Shown here one piece after another: positions 1 through 7,405 of a stretch of 17,588 bases of DNA. The first letter of the stretch is position 1. Every line of letters starts with the position of its first letter. Origin of the DNA: JAAYEB01 sp035306725 (GTDB lineage Bacteria > Fibrobacterota > Chitinivibrionia > Chitinivibrionales > Chitinispirillaceae); assembly GCA_035306725.1 (NCBI GenBank), contig DATGNN010000334.1, forward strand, positions 1 through 17,588, written 5' to 3'. Made by a program: the position numbers and the translations under genes. The notes below the pieces were generated by a model that was given only the letters and a program-made list of their open reading frames with translations, was not told the origin of the DNA and made no database searches.

Positions 1-1181
1 GATTTAACCGATTCCTTTCCGGATTCGGGATCTGTAAACCGGGCGGTTATTGTAACCTTCGAATCAGCTTCAGAACTGATAAAGGTTGTGCTGTCACCTT
101 TCGTAGATGTAAGACCTGTGTTGTTACTTGCACTTACTTCCCATCTGATCATACTGTCATAATCTGGCTGCCATTCTCCGGTACTGTCAAACACATGACC
201 ATACAAAGTATACGAATCCCCGACTGTAACGGTATCGGAATTACCCAGTGGCTGATTTGAACCGACATCCGGCGGTCCGTTCTGTTTGTAAAGCTTCAGA
301 TTTGAAGGTGCAAAAATAATGTTTGTAGCAATCCATATATGGGATTGTGATGAGTGACGTTCAGCATAAAAAATATCCAGATCATACACTTTCCCATTCT
401 CCAGATCTCCAATTTCATCTACATGGAAAGAAGCTTCTGTATTTTCATGTATTCCACCGAGATCGATCTGAAGTTTTCCGTCTATAAATACCCATACATC
501 ATCATCACCCTTGAACATGAAATGCATCCCTGGTTCTTTGACAAATGACCAGTGTAATTCCATTGTAAACGAATAGTTATGATCTGCACTTATTCCCTGA
601 TCCCTGTTATGATCATGATTTTCCAGTTCATGGTTCCATTCATTCCCAAACCCGCGTCCATCAAGAGGAAAGAAATTATCATTTCTGTACACATAAACGC
701 CTTCACTAAAATCATAAGTAAACGGAAGAGAATCCCTGATTACGATGTTTTTAAAAGCAGTATCATGATCTACAGTTTTTATTCCCAGATAGGTAACCTC
801 TTGCTGAAACTCCATCACCCAATCATCACCCTCATAGCGAAAAGGTGGGGGCGGTGCGACCGGGTCATATTCCGGTATCGTATAATCACCTTGAGCCCCA
901 TCTTCCCATGGTCTGAACCAGTATTTAATGTAATAATTCATATAGGGATTTGGACCAGATTGCGGTTTCCCGTCGGGACCAAGGACACTCTGTACCATTC
1001 CGGTACGAACCTGACCACTGTGTCGCTGCTCAAATTCAGGATTTGAACGGTCGGAATGAAAATCATAAAAAGTAACAGGAACCCATATTGTATCGGGGAA
1101 TTCCTGAGAATAAACCAAACCTGCACATAAAATTACTGAATAAATCCAAAATTTTAGTTTAACAACAACACTGTTCTTCAT
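1..1181 (-). CDS. Secreted fibro-slime domain protein (5' part; runs off the left edge)
   Basis: This frame stays open for 393 codons from the ATG at 1181 to the window edge, so only the N-terminal part is visible. An AGGGA ribosome binding site lies five bases before the ATG. Residues 1-25 form a signal peptide (basic KLK, then a hydrophobic core, likely cut after VYS), so the protein is exported. Residues about 33-290 match the fibro-slime domain. The diagnostic block GDDDVWVFIDGK is at 225-236, followed by IDLGGIH and, at 271-288, an FYAERHSSQSH...TNI segment. A short proline run (PPPP) is at 110-113. From about 300 a Ser/Thr/Asp-rich beta-type region (VTVGDSYTLYG) begins, resembling an Ig-like domain. 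Fibro-slime proteins of Fibrobacter are outer-surface proteins linked to adhesion and polysaccharide degradation; that role here is inference. The C-terminal domains that would define its anchoring are missing. Confidence 0.88.
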   Translation of the reverse strand, partial: MKNSVVVKLKFWIYSVILCAGLVYSQEFPDTIWVPVTFYDFHSDRSNPEFEQRHSGQVRTGMVQSVLGPDGKPQSGPNPYMNYYIKYWFRPWEDGAQGDYTIPEYDPVAPPPPFRYEGDDWVMEFQQEVTYLGIKTVDHDTAFKNIVIRDSLPFTYDFSEGVYVYRNDNFFPLDGRGFGNEWNHELENHDHNRDQGISADHNYSFTMELHWSFVKEPGMHFMFKGDDDVWVFIDGKLQIDLGGIHENTEASFHVDEIGDLENGKVYDLDIFYAERHSSQSHIWIATNIIFAPSNLKLYKQNGPPDVGSNQPLGNSDTVTVGDSYTLYGHVFDSTGEWQPDYDSMIRWEVSASNNTGLTSTKGDSTTFISSEADSKVTITARFTDPESGKESVK

Positions 1182-1358
1182 TATTATCCCTATACTGATA
1201 CCTGTAATATCAACAACTTTTATCTGATTTTAAAAAAAAGATTGATATTATTAAATTACTAATGAAAGATATAAGTTTCCCCTATTTGGGTTTAGTGGCG
1301 CCATTGTACCATATGGTTCACATACCATAGTTTCTGAAAGTAATTCCTGTTTTTGTAT
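1182..1358. other. Intergenic region between xerC and the fibro-slime gene, with clustered palindromes
   Basis: Both flanking genes run leftwards, so this DNA is the xerC 3' region and the fibro-slime promoter/leader. It holds three close dyads: TGGCGCCA at 1296-1303, ACCATATGGT at 1308-1317, and TATGGT-N6-ACCATA at 1312-1329. No T-run follows them, so they do not look like a classical terminator. They may bind a regulator. I cannot assign a confident -35/-10 pair. Confidence 0.4.
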
Positions 1359-2255
1359 CTATTCCTGGGCCCGCGGATGAGCCTGTTTATAGATTTTTAA
1401 AAGCTGTTCTCTGCTTACATGAGTATATATCTGGGTTGTGTTAAGTGATGCATGGCCAAGGAGTTCTTTGACTGCGCGAATATCAGCCCCGCCATCCATC
1501 AAGTGAGTAGCAAATGAGTGTCTCAGCACATGAGGAGAACGCTTCTTTTGCGCACTGACACGGGATAATCTTTTCTCTACAATTCTCTCTATCTGGCGTC
1601 GTGAAATACGTTCACCTTTTTTATTAATAAAGAGTGGTTTGTCCGGATCTGCGTTTGAATGTACCTGAAGGTATTTTTTAAATGCTTCCAGTGCAACAGA
1701 AGTCAGCGGTACGATTCGTTCTTTTCTACCCTTACCAAATACCCGAACTACTCCATGTCTTTCATCAACAGATCCAATATCAAGCCCATGCAATTCAGAC
1801 AAACGAATACCACTGCCATAGAAAAATTCAACAATTGTGAAATCCCTTAAATTCTCATTGTCCTCGGGAACAGTAACATTGAGTTTTTCTGCCTGACTTT
1901 GAGTTAAAAATACCGGAAGAGGTTTATCCAGCTTCGGACTGGAGAGAACCTTTGAAGGATTTACTGCTATATAGCCCTTTTTTAAACAATAGCGTGAAAA
2001 ACTTTTCAATGCAGCTAATTTTCTTGCTATAGTCCGTGTTTTAGCCCTGCAATTACTGAGGTTAAAAATAAAAGATCGTAAAACTGTTTTTTTCATTACA
2101 TCATGAATATTTTCAGGCAAGTTGCGTTCTTCAATGAACGCTGCGAACTGAAAGAGATCCCTTTTGTACGCGAAAACAGTATGCATACTGAATGCTTTTT
2201 CCTTTCGGAGATACTCCAGAAAATCATCAATTACTACGCTTAATTTAGTATTCAT
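1359..2255 (-). CDS. xerC: Tyrosine recombinase XerC/XerD
   Basis: This 298-residue protein has the usual Xer length and architecture. The N-terminal SAM-like core-binding domain spans about 5-90, and the catalytic domain about 110-290. All active-site residues are visible: R151 in GSGIRLSELHGL, K175 in FGKGRKER, H242 and R245 in PHVLRHSFATHL, H268 in LLGHASLNTTQ, and the nucleophile Y277 in QIYTHV. Xer recombinases act at dif to resolve chromosome dimers before cell division, usually as a XerC/XerD pair. The sequence does not settle C versus D, and I chose xerC on general resemblance. A GGGG stretch lies about eight bases before the ATG at 2255. The gene stands alone, with no adjacent phage or integron genes, so a housekeeping role is more likely than an integrase. 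Confidence 0.9.
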   Translation of the reverse strand: MNTKLSVVIDDFLEYLRKEKAFSMHTVFAYKRDLFQFAAFIEERNLPENIHDVMKKTVLRSFIFNLSNCRAKTRTIARKLAALKSFSRYCLKKGYIAVNPSKVLSSPKLDKPLPVFLTQSQAEKLNVTVPEDNENLRDFTIVEFFYGSGIRLSELHGLDIGSVDERHGVVRVFGKGRKERIVPLTSVALEAFKKYLQVHSNADPDKPLFINKKGERISRRQIERIVEKRLSRVSAQKKRSPHVLRHSFATHLMDGGADIRAVKELLGHASLNTTQIYTHVSREQLLKIYKQAHPRAQE

Positions 2256-2627
2256 TCATGACCCCAAGAAATATGGGTAAACCTGAACAGCAAATTTCTA
2301 CTAAATTTATCTTATCGATACATTTCAACTGCACTTATTATATATGGCTACTGTCCGGAACATTTTGCCTGTACCCAAGGAAAACACGCCTGAGGACAAT
2401 TTGTTGGAGTCCAGGAGATCCAGTTTATCGACAAGTAACAGTACCTGATCTGATAATAGTATAATATATCATGTTTGCATGAATTGAAACTACTGATTTG
2501 CATAATGGCATGCAGTAAAATTTAATTTCGGGAGAAATTGAATTAGAAACCCTTCGTGTATTGCATTAAACAGCTTAATCACCGACTCGATCAAAATTAT
2601 AAACGTTTTATCCAAATTTCAATACAT
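2256..2627. other. Intergenic region between xerC and the antiporter
   Basis: This stretch is the xerC upstream region and the antiporter 3' region. It holds the hairpin listed at 2519-2544. It also has two direct copies of TTTGCAT (2474-2480 and 2497-2503, 23 bases apart) and a CATG-TTTG-CATG dyad at 2470-2481. A run TATAATATAT at 2460-2469 resembles a -10 box on either strand but has no convincing -35. A 68-codon plus-strand ORF (2258-2464) starts next to the xerC start and has no family features or good ribosome site, so I do not call it a gene. Confidence 0.4.
2519..2544 (-). terminator. Possible terminator hairpin after the antiporter gene
   Basis: An 11-bp stem with one G-U pair (2519-2529 with 2534-2544) closes a four-base loop. 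It lies about 85 bases after the antiporter stop codon. Read on the minus strand, the stem is followed by only TTTA, and the stem is AT-rich, so termination would be weak. Confidence 0.35.
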
Positions 2628-4070
2628 CTAAGTTGTATAATGTGACAATATCTCAGCCAGGACATTCTCCACATTTTGACTGTGGGTCAAAATAAATAAT
2701 ATATCTCCCGGGAAAACAAATGTCGAACCTTTTGGTGCAATTATTTTTTCTTTTCTATTGATCATTGAAATCGTCGTGTCACTGGGTAAATTAAAGGATG
2801 ATATAGTGGCATTTCCGAAATATTTTTCGTTATCAATGTGCAACTCATAAAGTTCAAGTTCGCTCTCATGAATGGTGACTAGTTCCATAACCTGATCTGG
2901 TTTAGGCTTTGCTTTTACAGTCAACTTAAGAATGTCAGCAAATTTGCCCAACGATAAACCTTGTACGATTATTGATAATGTTACAGCAAAAAATACAATA
3001 TTAAATATGTTATTTGCATTTGGCATATTTGCAGCAGCAGGGTAAGTTGCTAATACTACAGGCACCGCTCCTCTGAGCCCGCCCCAACTTAAAAACAAGC
3101 GTTCTTTTTTACTTGTTCTTGTAAACATTGTCAACAAGAAAACTGTTACTGGTCGGGCTATAAAGGTAAGGATCACAAACAACACTATACCCTGAAACCA
3201 AATTGAACTGAATTCACTGGGAAAAACCAATAATCCTAATAATACAAATATTATAACGTTTCCGATTGTTGATAACGCATCGAGGAATGTTTTGACGTTT
3301 CTTTTGAATGGGAAAGTGCTATTGCCCATAACATACCCTGCAAAAAATGCTGAGAGCATGCCACTGGCACCGAGAAGATCAGCAAGACCAAAGGATAATA
3401 GAACTATTCCAAATATTAATATGTAAAAATAACCTTTGTCATTTGCTTTGGTTCTTACAAAAAGAAAGCATCCAATTTTGCCGATTAAAATTCCGATTAG
3501 AATTCCACCTGATAGCTGCCAAAAGAAGCTCAACCCTGTTTGAATTGGAGATAATACTTTAGAAGTCAAAAGCTGAATCATAAATGTAGTTAACAGTATT
3601 GCCATCGGGTCATTAGTTGCCGATTCTATTTCTGTCAATGCAGTTAATTTTACTGGCAGTGATCTGGTCCTTAGAATGGAAAAAACTGCGGATGCATCAG
3701 TAGAGGCAATTATAGCACCAATTAAAAATGCAATAGGAAAGCTATAATTAAGAAAGATTGATAAAGATACTCCTGTTAAAATTGCTGTTATTGCAACCCC
3801 CAATGAAGCCAGTATCAGTGCTGGGGCCAATACCAATTTAAGATTTTCTTTCTTTGTACCAAAACCTCCAACAAACAAAATGAAAAGTAAAGCAGTATCT
3901 GCGATTTGCTTTGCAAATGATGCATCATCAAAATAAACTAATCCCAAAACATCACTACCAAATAGAATACCTAAAACGAGTGATATTAAAATGAGGGGCA
4001 AACTTAATTTGTTTGCCAACCTCGCAGTTAAGACGATAAGAATCAGAATTATTGCAGCAATAAAATGCAT
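2628..4070 (-). CDS. NhaP2-like cation/proton antiporter with C-terminal RCK_C (TrkA-C) domain
   Basis: The 480-residue protein has about 12 hydrophobic segments over residues 1-380 and a soluble C-terminus. Motifs match CPA-type monovalent cation/H+ exchangers: STDASAV at 123-129, ESATNDP at 149-155 with the ion-binding N153-D154 pair, and GGLRGAVPVVLATYP at 330-344. Residues about 394-476 look like an RCK_C domain (GSTFVFPGDILFIL), a ligand-binding module in NhaP2/CvrA-type K+/H+ antiporters. The likely role is proton-driven K+ or Na+ efflux across the inner membrane. The ion is not deducible from sequence. E. coli NhaP2 is longer, with a further C-terminal domain that is absent here. The ATG directly follows the upstream gene's TGA (TGAATG), so translation is probably coupled by reinitiation and the two proteins likely function together. 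Confidence 0.88.
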   Translation of the reverse strand: MHFIAAIILILIVLTARLANKLSLPLILISLVLGILFGSDVLGLVYFDDASFAKQIADTALLFILFVGGFGTKKENLKLVLAPALILASLGVAITAILTGVSLSIFLNYSFPIAFLIGAIIASTDASAVFSILRTRSLPVKLTALTEIESATNDPMAILLTTFMIQLLTSKVLSPIQTGLSFFWQLSGGILIGILIGKIGCFLFVRTKANDKGYFYILIFGIVLLSFGLADLLGASGMLSAFFAGYVMGNSTFPFKRNVKTFLDALSTIGNVIIFVLLGLLVFPSEFSSIWFQGIVLFVILTFIARPVTVFLLTMFTRTSKKERLFLSWGGLRGAVPVVLATYPAAANMPNANNIFNIVFFAVTLSIIVQGLSLGKFADILKLTVKAKPKPDQVMELVTIHESELELYELHIDNEKYFGNATISSFNLPSDTTISMINRKEKIIAPKGSTFVFPGDILFILTHSQNVENVLAEILSHYTT

Positions 4071-4961
4071 TCAGATACCATCTGGCAAGTTAATGGGTGA
4101 TACAATACTATATTCTTTGATATTGAGAGCAGAATGCTTCAAAAGTTCAGTTATGGTCTTATCCTGCTGTGAACTGCTAAACAACACCCAAAAAATTGCA
4201 CCAATGATTGGAACATCCTCTGTAAACACAACATACTTGATCAAATCAATGCTGAACTCATCCAGTTTGTTCAAATCCTCAACAATTACAGCCAAAGGCA
4301 TCTCCCGAGAAAGATAGCGAGTCAATTCAGCAATAAAAAGATCATATTTATGGGTTCCTTTATTTTGAATAAGAATTTTTTTGATAATATTAATCTTAAA
4401 ATCGCGCAAAGAAAGGTACTTTCGTACTTGGGAGGCTATTGATCCTACAATAACCGGAATAGCTAAAGTCGATAGTAAGGTAAAAGAATTTGTAGGCTCA
4501 GCAGCTAAAATAATAAAACTAAAAATTGTCATAAGGACCATTGAAATTACGATATCTGTAATTTTTAAAACAAATGGTAATTTCAATAATTTGTGTTTTA
4601 TGGCTGCTTTTAAAACTACTTTTTTTGGGAATTGGTCTAATAGACTATAAGTGTTTTCATTTGAATTGTTTGTAACAACAGTAATCTTCCAGTTCTGAGC
4701 TATTGTCTGGATTGCATGGAACGCTTCTCCCAATACGTATTTAGATGGTTTTTTACTATCCCAATCTATTATTAAAGCTCTTTGCAATAGTTGCAGATTG
4801 CCAATCCTTTGTTGAAATGCAGCTATTTCATTTGAAATTGCAACCGGAATCGAGATTTGCTCATTATTTTTTTTTAATTTTGTCCCATTTCCATTCTTCA
4901 ATGCATCTCTTAAAGTCAACACACTAACATATTTATTTTGAAATGTTATATCATTTCTCAT
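4071..4961 (-). CDS. Membrane protein with degenerate AAA/STAND-like ATPase half, partner of the antiporter
   Basis: I do not recognise a named family for this 296-residue protein. Two hydrophobic helices lie at about 131-153 and 159-178 and split it into two soluble parts. The C-terminal part (about 205-296) resembles the second half of an AAA_16/STAND NTPase: a Walker-B-like strand LAVIVEDLNKLDE at 223-235, then a sensor-like strand AIFWVLFSSS at 255-264. No Walker A (GxxxxGKT/S) is visible anywhere, so ATP hydrolysis is unlikely. The N-terminal half has a similar alternating strand pattern (RALIIDWD, KITVVTNNS). GGAG lies eight bases before the ATG at 4961, and an in-frame stop just upstream fixes the start. 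It is the first gene of a two-gene unit with the antiporter, so a regulatory or sensory role for ion transport is a reasonable inference. Confidence 0.7.
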   Translation of the reverse strand: MRNDITFQNKYVSVLTLRDALKNGNGTKLKKNNEQISIPVAISNEIAAFQQRIGNLQLLQRALIIDWDSKKPSKYVLGEAFHAIQTIAQNWKITVVTNNSNENTYSLLDQFPKKVVLKAAIKHKLLKLPFVLKITDIVISMVLMTIFSFIILAAEPTNSFTLLSTLAIPVIVGSIASQVRKYLSLRDFKINIIKKILIQNKGTHKYDLFIAELTRYLSREMPLAVIVEDLNKLDEFSIDLIKYVVFTEDVPIIGAIFWVLFSSSQQDKTITELLKHSALNIKEYSIVSPINLPDGI

Positions 4962-5040
4962 TAGTCATCTCCATTTTAAAGTAAACCGGACTAGTCAATC
5001 GAATTATGGCAATGTATAGTAATTACGAAATAGAGATGTA

Positions 5041-5394
5041 CTAAATCAGGAGGACAATAGTTTCTGTATGCAGAAATTGTGAGAATTGCCGGACTGGTGA
5101 GTTTAGATTAATGTTAAAAATTTTGTAATTATAATTTAACCACTGTTTTTTGCAACCTATAAAGTTGGAATCGAAATGGTGTCCCTGTGGAGTACAAATT
5201 CTTGAATGGTCAACATTTTTTACTATGACGCTACAGATATTATCAAATTGTCCTGCATTTTCAAAGATACGCTCAAAATCTGATTCTGCTGTATCAGAAA
5301 ATTGTGAGCATGATAAAGTAATACTGCCAAAAGATAGTTGCGGCAGTATTAATATCAGCAGAATATACTGTAATGGTTTAAAACGAAATCTCAT
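5041..5394 (-). CDS. Possible small secreted hypothetical protein
   Basis: The frame encodes 117 residues from the ATG at 5394. A start five codons further upstream, at 5409, is also possible. I favour 5394 because it gives a textbook signal peptide: MRFRFK, then LQYILLILILPQLSFG, with likely cleavage near FGS. The mature part of about 95 residues has four cysteines (CSQF, NICSV, RICTP, IGCKK), which would suit an oxidised periplasmic or secreted protein. I do not recognise the family. Against it being real, neither start has a strong ribosome binding site, the C-terminus is unremarkable, and a 98-codon ORF overlaps on the other strand. It lies upstream of the antiporter unit on the same strand, but no functional link can be drawn. 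Confidence 0.35.
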   Translation of the reverse strand: MRFRFKPLQYILLILILPQLSFGSITLSCSQFSDTAESDFERIFENAGQFDNICSVIVKNVDHSRICTPQGHHFDSNFIGCKKQWLNYNYKIFNINLNSPVRQFSQFLHTETIVLLI

Positions 5395-5458
5395 ACATAT
5401 AAAATACATCTTGAAAAATTTTTTTCAAAGTTTGATCGCTTGCTGAGATGCAAAAAAC

Positions 5459-5488
5459 ACCTTATCATCTTGCTGGAAATGATGAGGT
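5459..5488 (-). terminator. Rho-independent terminator on the minus strand
   Basis: A 10-bp stem with one G-U pair (5459-5468 with 5479-5488) closes a 10-base loop. On the minus strand it is followed by G and six T (plus-strand AAAAAA at 5452-5457). On the plus strand the stem is followed by only about four T, so it is best read leftwards. It ends transcription coming from 5489 or higher, which supports some minus-strand transcript in 5489-5900. Confidence 0.55.
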
Positions 5489-5662
5489 TTTCCGCTCCAA
5501 GCCAAATATAGTCAGAAAATAAGATAAAAAGATATTACTGATAATCACAAGAATTAATGTCACAAGAAGATAAACAATAAGGCAAACTTTCACAATTACC
5601 GCATTCTTTATGTCGGCAAACGACTGCATCTTCTTTATCCAAAATTCGTTTGTTTTTATCAC
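5465..5662 (-). CDS. Possible small single-helix membrane protein
   Basis: This is a 65-residue frame from a GTG at 5662, with GGCGG about five bases upstream. Residues about 24-53 (KVCLIVYLLVTLILVIISNIF) form one convincing transmembrane helix with a charged N-terminal stretch before it. The stop codon falls inside the minus-strand terminator hairpin, which is consistent with a short transcript ending here. No family is recognised, the start is weak, and a 69-codon ORF overlaps on the other strand. It may be a real small membrane protein, a remnant, or chance. Confidence 0.3.
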   Translation of the reverse strand: MIKTNEFWIKKMQSFADIKNAVIVKVCLIVYLLVTLILVIISNIFLSYFLTIFGLERKTSSFPAR

Positions 5663-5947
5663 TATTACCGCCGCGACAGTGGGGAATTCGAATCAGCCAT
5701 TATTCACAGGCCTGTTTTTGTCTGTTCACCTGCAAATATTCAGTTCATTTGTGTACCTGGATAAACTTTTAATTTTCAGCAGAAGTAATTGTATATTTTA
5801 CCTGAATGGAGATAATTAATCAGGCAAACAAGTCAGATACTCTTTGATAAGTGAACAGCTTGTATATGCCAGGAATTGCTTGAAAAGATCTCTATTAATT
5901 TGGTTTTATATTATTTTGAACACTCAATCTTATCAACAGGAGTTTCT

Positions 5948-6826
5948 GTGGTTAAAGGTATGATACTTGCCGGAGGATCTGGAACCAGACTTTATCCGGT
6001 TACTATTGCTGTAAGCAAGCAGCTTATGCCCGTTTATGACAAACCAATGATCTATTATCCGTTATCTATACTGATGCTTGCAGGTATAAAAGAGATTCTG
6101 ATTATTACAACCCCTGAAGACCTGGGTAATTTTAAAAAACTTCTTGGAAATGGAACCCAATGGGGAATCTCTCTGGAATATGCTGTTCAGCCTCGTCCTG
6201 AAGGATTGGCACAGGCATTTATAATTGGAAAAAAGTTCATAGGAAACAACAGAGTTGCACTGATTCTTGGTGATAATATATTCTGGGGTCATGGGCTGGT
6301 TAGCAATCTCAAAGAAGCTGCAGTACAAAAAACCGGAGCAACTGTTTTTGCATATCAGGTCAATGATCCCCAAAGATATGGTGTTGTTGAAATAAAAAAA
6401 GACGGTACAGCCATAAGCCTTGAAGAGAAACCTCAGGAGCCGAAGTCCAACCTGGCAGTTACAGGGCTTTATTTTTACGATTCACGGGTTTCTCAATTCG
6501 CGTCTTCTCTAAAACCTTCAAAAAGAGGCGAACTGGAAATCACTGATCTTAACAAGATTTATCTGGAGCATGAAGAGTTAAAAGTAATAACAATGGGAAG
6601 AGGTATTGCATGGCTGGATACCGGCACTCATGAATCCATGCTACAGGCATCAGAATTTGTAGAAACCATTCAATCCCGTCAGGGACTGAAAGTATCCAGT
6701 CCGGAAGAAATCGCATTCAGATCAGGATATATCGACAGGTCCCAACTTCTTAGACTTGCTCAACCGATGAGCAAAAACAGTTATGGGAAATATCTTATTG
6801 AATTAGCAAACAGATCGGAATTATAA
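5948..6826 (+). CDS. rmlA: Glucose-1-phosphate thymidylyltransferase
   Basis: RmlA makes dTDP-glucose from dTTP and glucose-1-phosphate, the first step of the dTDP-L-rhamnose pathway, in the cytoplasm. I chose the GTG at 5948 because AGGAG sits five bases before it and it gives 292 residues, the usual length. The frame is open further upstream to 5876, but that extension looks unlike the family. The nucleotide-binding signature GGSGTRLYP is at 9-17, with K24 in SKQLMPVYDKP. Next come GDN (D109), which helps bind the metal and substrate, VVEIKKDG and EEKP at 159-162, then LDTG (D224). The C-terminal helices are complete. The stop overlaps the rmlC start by one base (TAATG), so the two are co-translated. 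The rmlB and rmlD genes are not in this window. Confidence 0.95.
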   Translation: MVKGMILAGGSGTRLYPVTIAVSKQLMPVYDKPMIYYPLSILMLAGIKEILIITTPEDLGNFKKLLGNGTQWGISLEYAVQPRPEGLAQAFIIGKKFIGNNRVALILGDNIFWGHGLVSNLKEAAVQKTGATVFAYQVNDPQRYGVVEIKKDGTAISLEEKPQEPKSNLAVTGLYFYDSRVSQFASSLKPSKRGELEITDLNKIYLEHEELKVITMGRGIAWLDTGTHESMLQASEFVETIQSRQGLKVSSPEEIAFRSGYIDRSQLLRLAQPMSKNSYGKYLIELANRSEL

Positions 6827-7371
6827 TGGAGTTTATAAAAACTGAATTTCCAGGCCTTTTTGTTATTAAGCCACATGTATTTAAAGACCATCGCGGCTTT
6901 TTTCTGGAATCATACTCACAGCGAATTTTCCAGGAAAACGGTATAAATATCTCATTTGCGCAAGATAACCATTCACTGTCAGTAGAAAAAGGTGTACTAC
7001 GAGGGCTTCATTTTCAACACCCTCCGTTTGCACAAACAAAACTGATCAGAGTTACTCATGGTGCGATTTATGATGTTGTGGTTGATTTAAGAAAAAGTTC
7101 GCCGATGTATGGCAAATGGAAAGGATTTGAACTGACTGAATCAAACTTTTTAATGCTTTTGGTACCGCAGGGATTCGCACATGGATTCTGTACATGTGAA
7201 CCCAACACTGAAGTACATTATAAAGTTGATAATTTCTATTCACCGGAGCATGATTACGGGATACGGTGGAACGATCCCAGGTTCAACATCAACTGGCCGG
7301 TAAAAGAACCGGTTTTATCTGAAAAGGATTCCAGATTACCTTTCTTTTCTGATATCAAATCGCCTTTTTAG
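6826..7371 (+). CDS. rmlC: dTDP-4-dehydrorhamnose 3,5-epimerase
   Basis: RmlC epimerises dTDP-4-keto-6-deoxyglucose at C3 and C5, the third step toward dTDP-L-rhamnose for surface polysaccharide. The 181-residue protein matches the cupin-fold family in length and motifs: FKDHRGFFLESY at 19-30, VLRGLHFQ with the catalytic base H62, K72 in QTKLIRV, VPQGFAHGF at 113-121, and HYKVDNFYSPEHDYGIRW with Y132 and Y138 at the usual active-site positions. RWNDP near 147-151 and the family-typical NINWP are also present. Its ATG overlaps the rmlA stop by one base. A weak GGA lies about eight bases upstream, so translation probably depends on coupling with rmlA. It converges on ftsH with only 34 bases between, and no hairpin terminator is visible there. 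Confidence 0.95.
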   Translation: MEFIKTEFPGLFVIKPHVFKDHRGFFLESYSQRIFQENGINISFAQDNHSLSVEKGVLRGLHFQHPPFAQTKLIRVTHGAIYDVVVDLRKSSPMYGKWKGFELTESNFLMLLVPQGFAHGFCTCEPNTEVHYKVDNFYSPEHDYGIRWNDPRFNINWPVKEPVLSEKDSRLPFFSDIKSPF

Positions 7372-7405
7372 GTATTTACACCATGTAATTCCAATCGATT
7401 CAGTT

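Larger units (their letters stand above)
4962..5947. other. Gene-poor region between the antiporter unit and rmlA
   Basis: Nearly 1 kb holds no well-supported gene. It contains two weak minus-strand ORFs (5041-5394 and 5465-5662), a good minus-strand terminator-like hairpin (5459-5488), and an AT palindrome TTGAAAAA-TT-TTTTTCAA at 5411-5428. A loose promoter-like pair TTGAAA (5880-5885) and TTTTAT (5904-5909), 18 bases apart, precedes rmlA. Short plus-strand ORFs at 5150-5446 and 5610-5819 lack ribosome sites and family features. Confidence 0.4.

Noticed and set aside
579..1046. 155-codon plus-strand ORF, plus other ORFs at 354-548 (+) and 938-1126 (-)
   Set aside because: They lie across the fibro-slime gene in other frames. 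The minus-strand frame from 1181 has a signal peptide and clear domain motifs, so these are shadows.
2258..2464. 68-codon plus-strand ORF beside the xerC start
   Set aside because: It has no ribosome site or family features and an atypical composition; it is more likely leader DNA.
2455..2482. Possible dif site near xerC (AT-rich, partly palindromic with TATAATATAT and CATGTTTGC)
   Set aside because: By-eye comparison with the B. subtilis dif core and the XerD arm gives too few matches. A genome-wide dif profile search plus GC-skew position would be needed.
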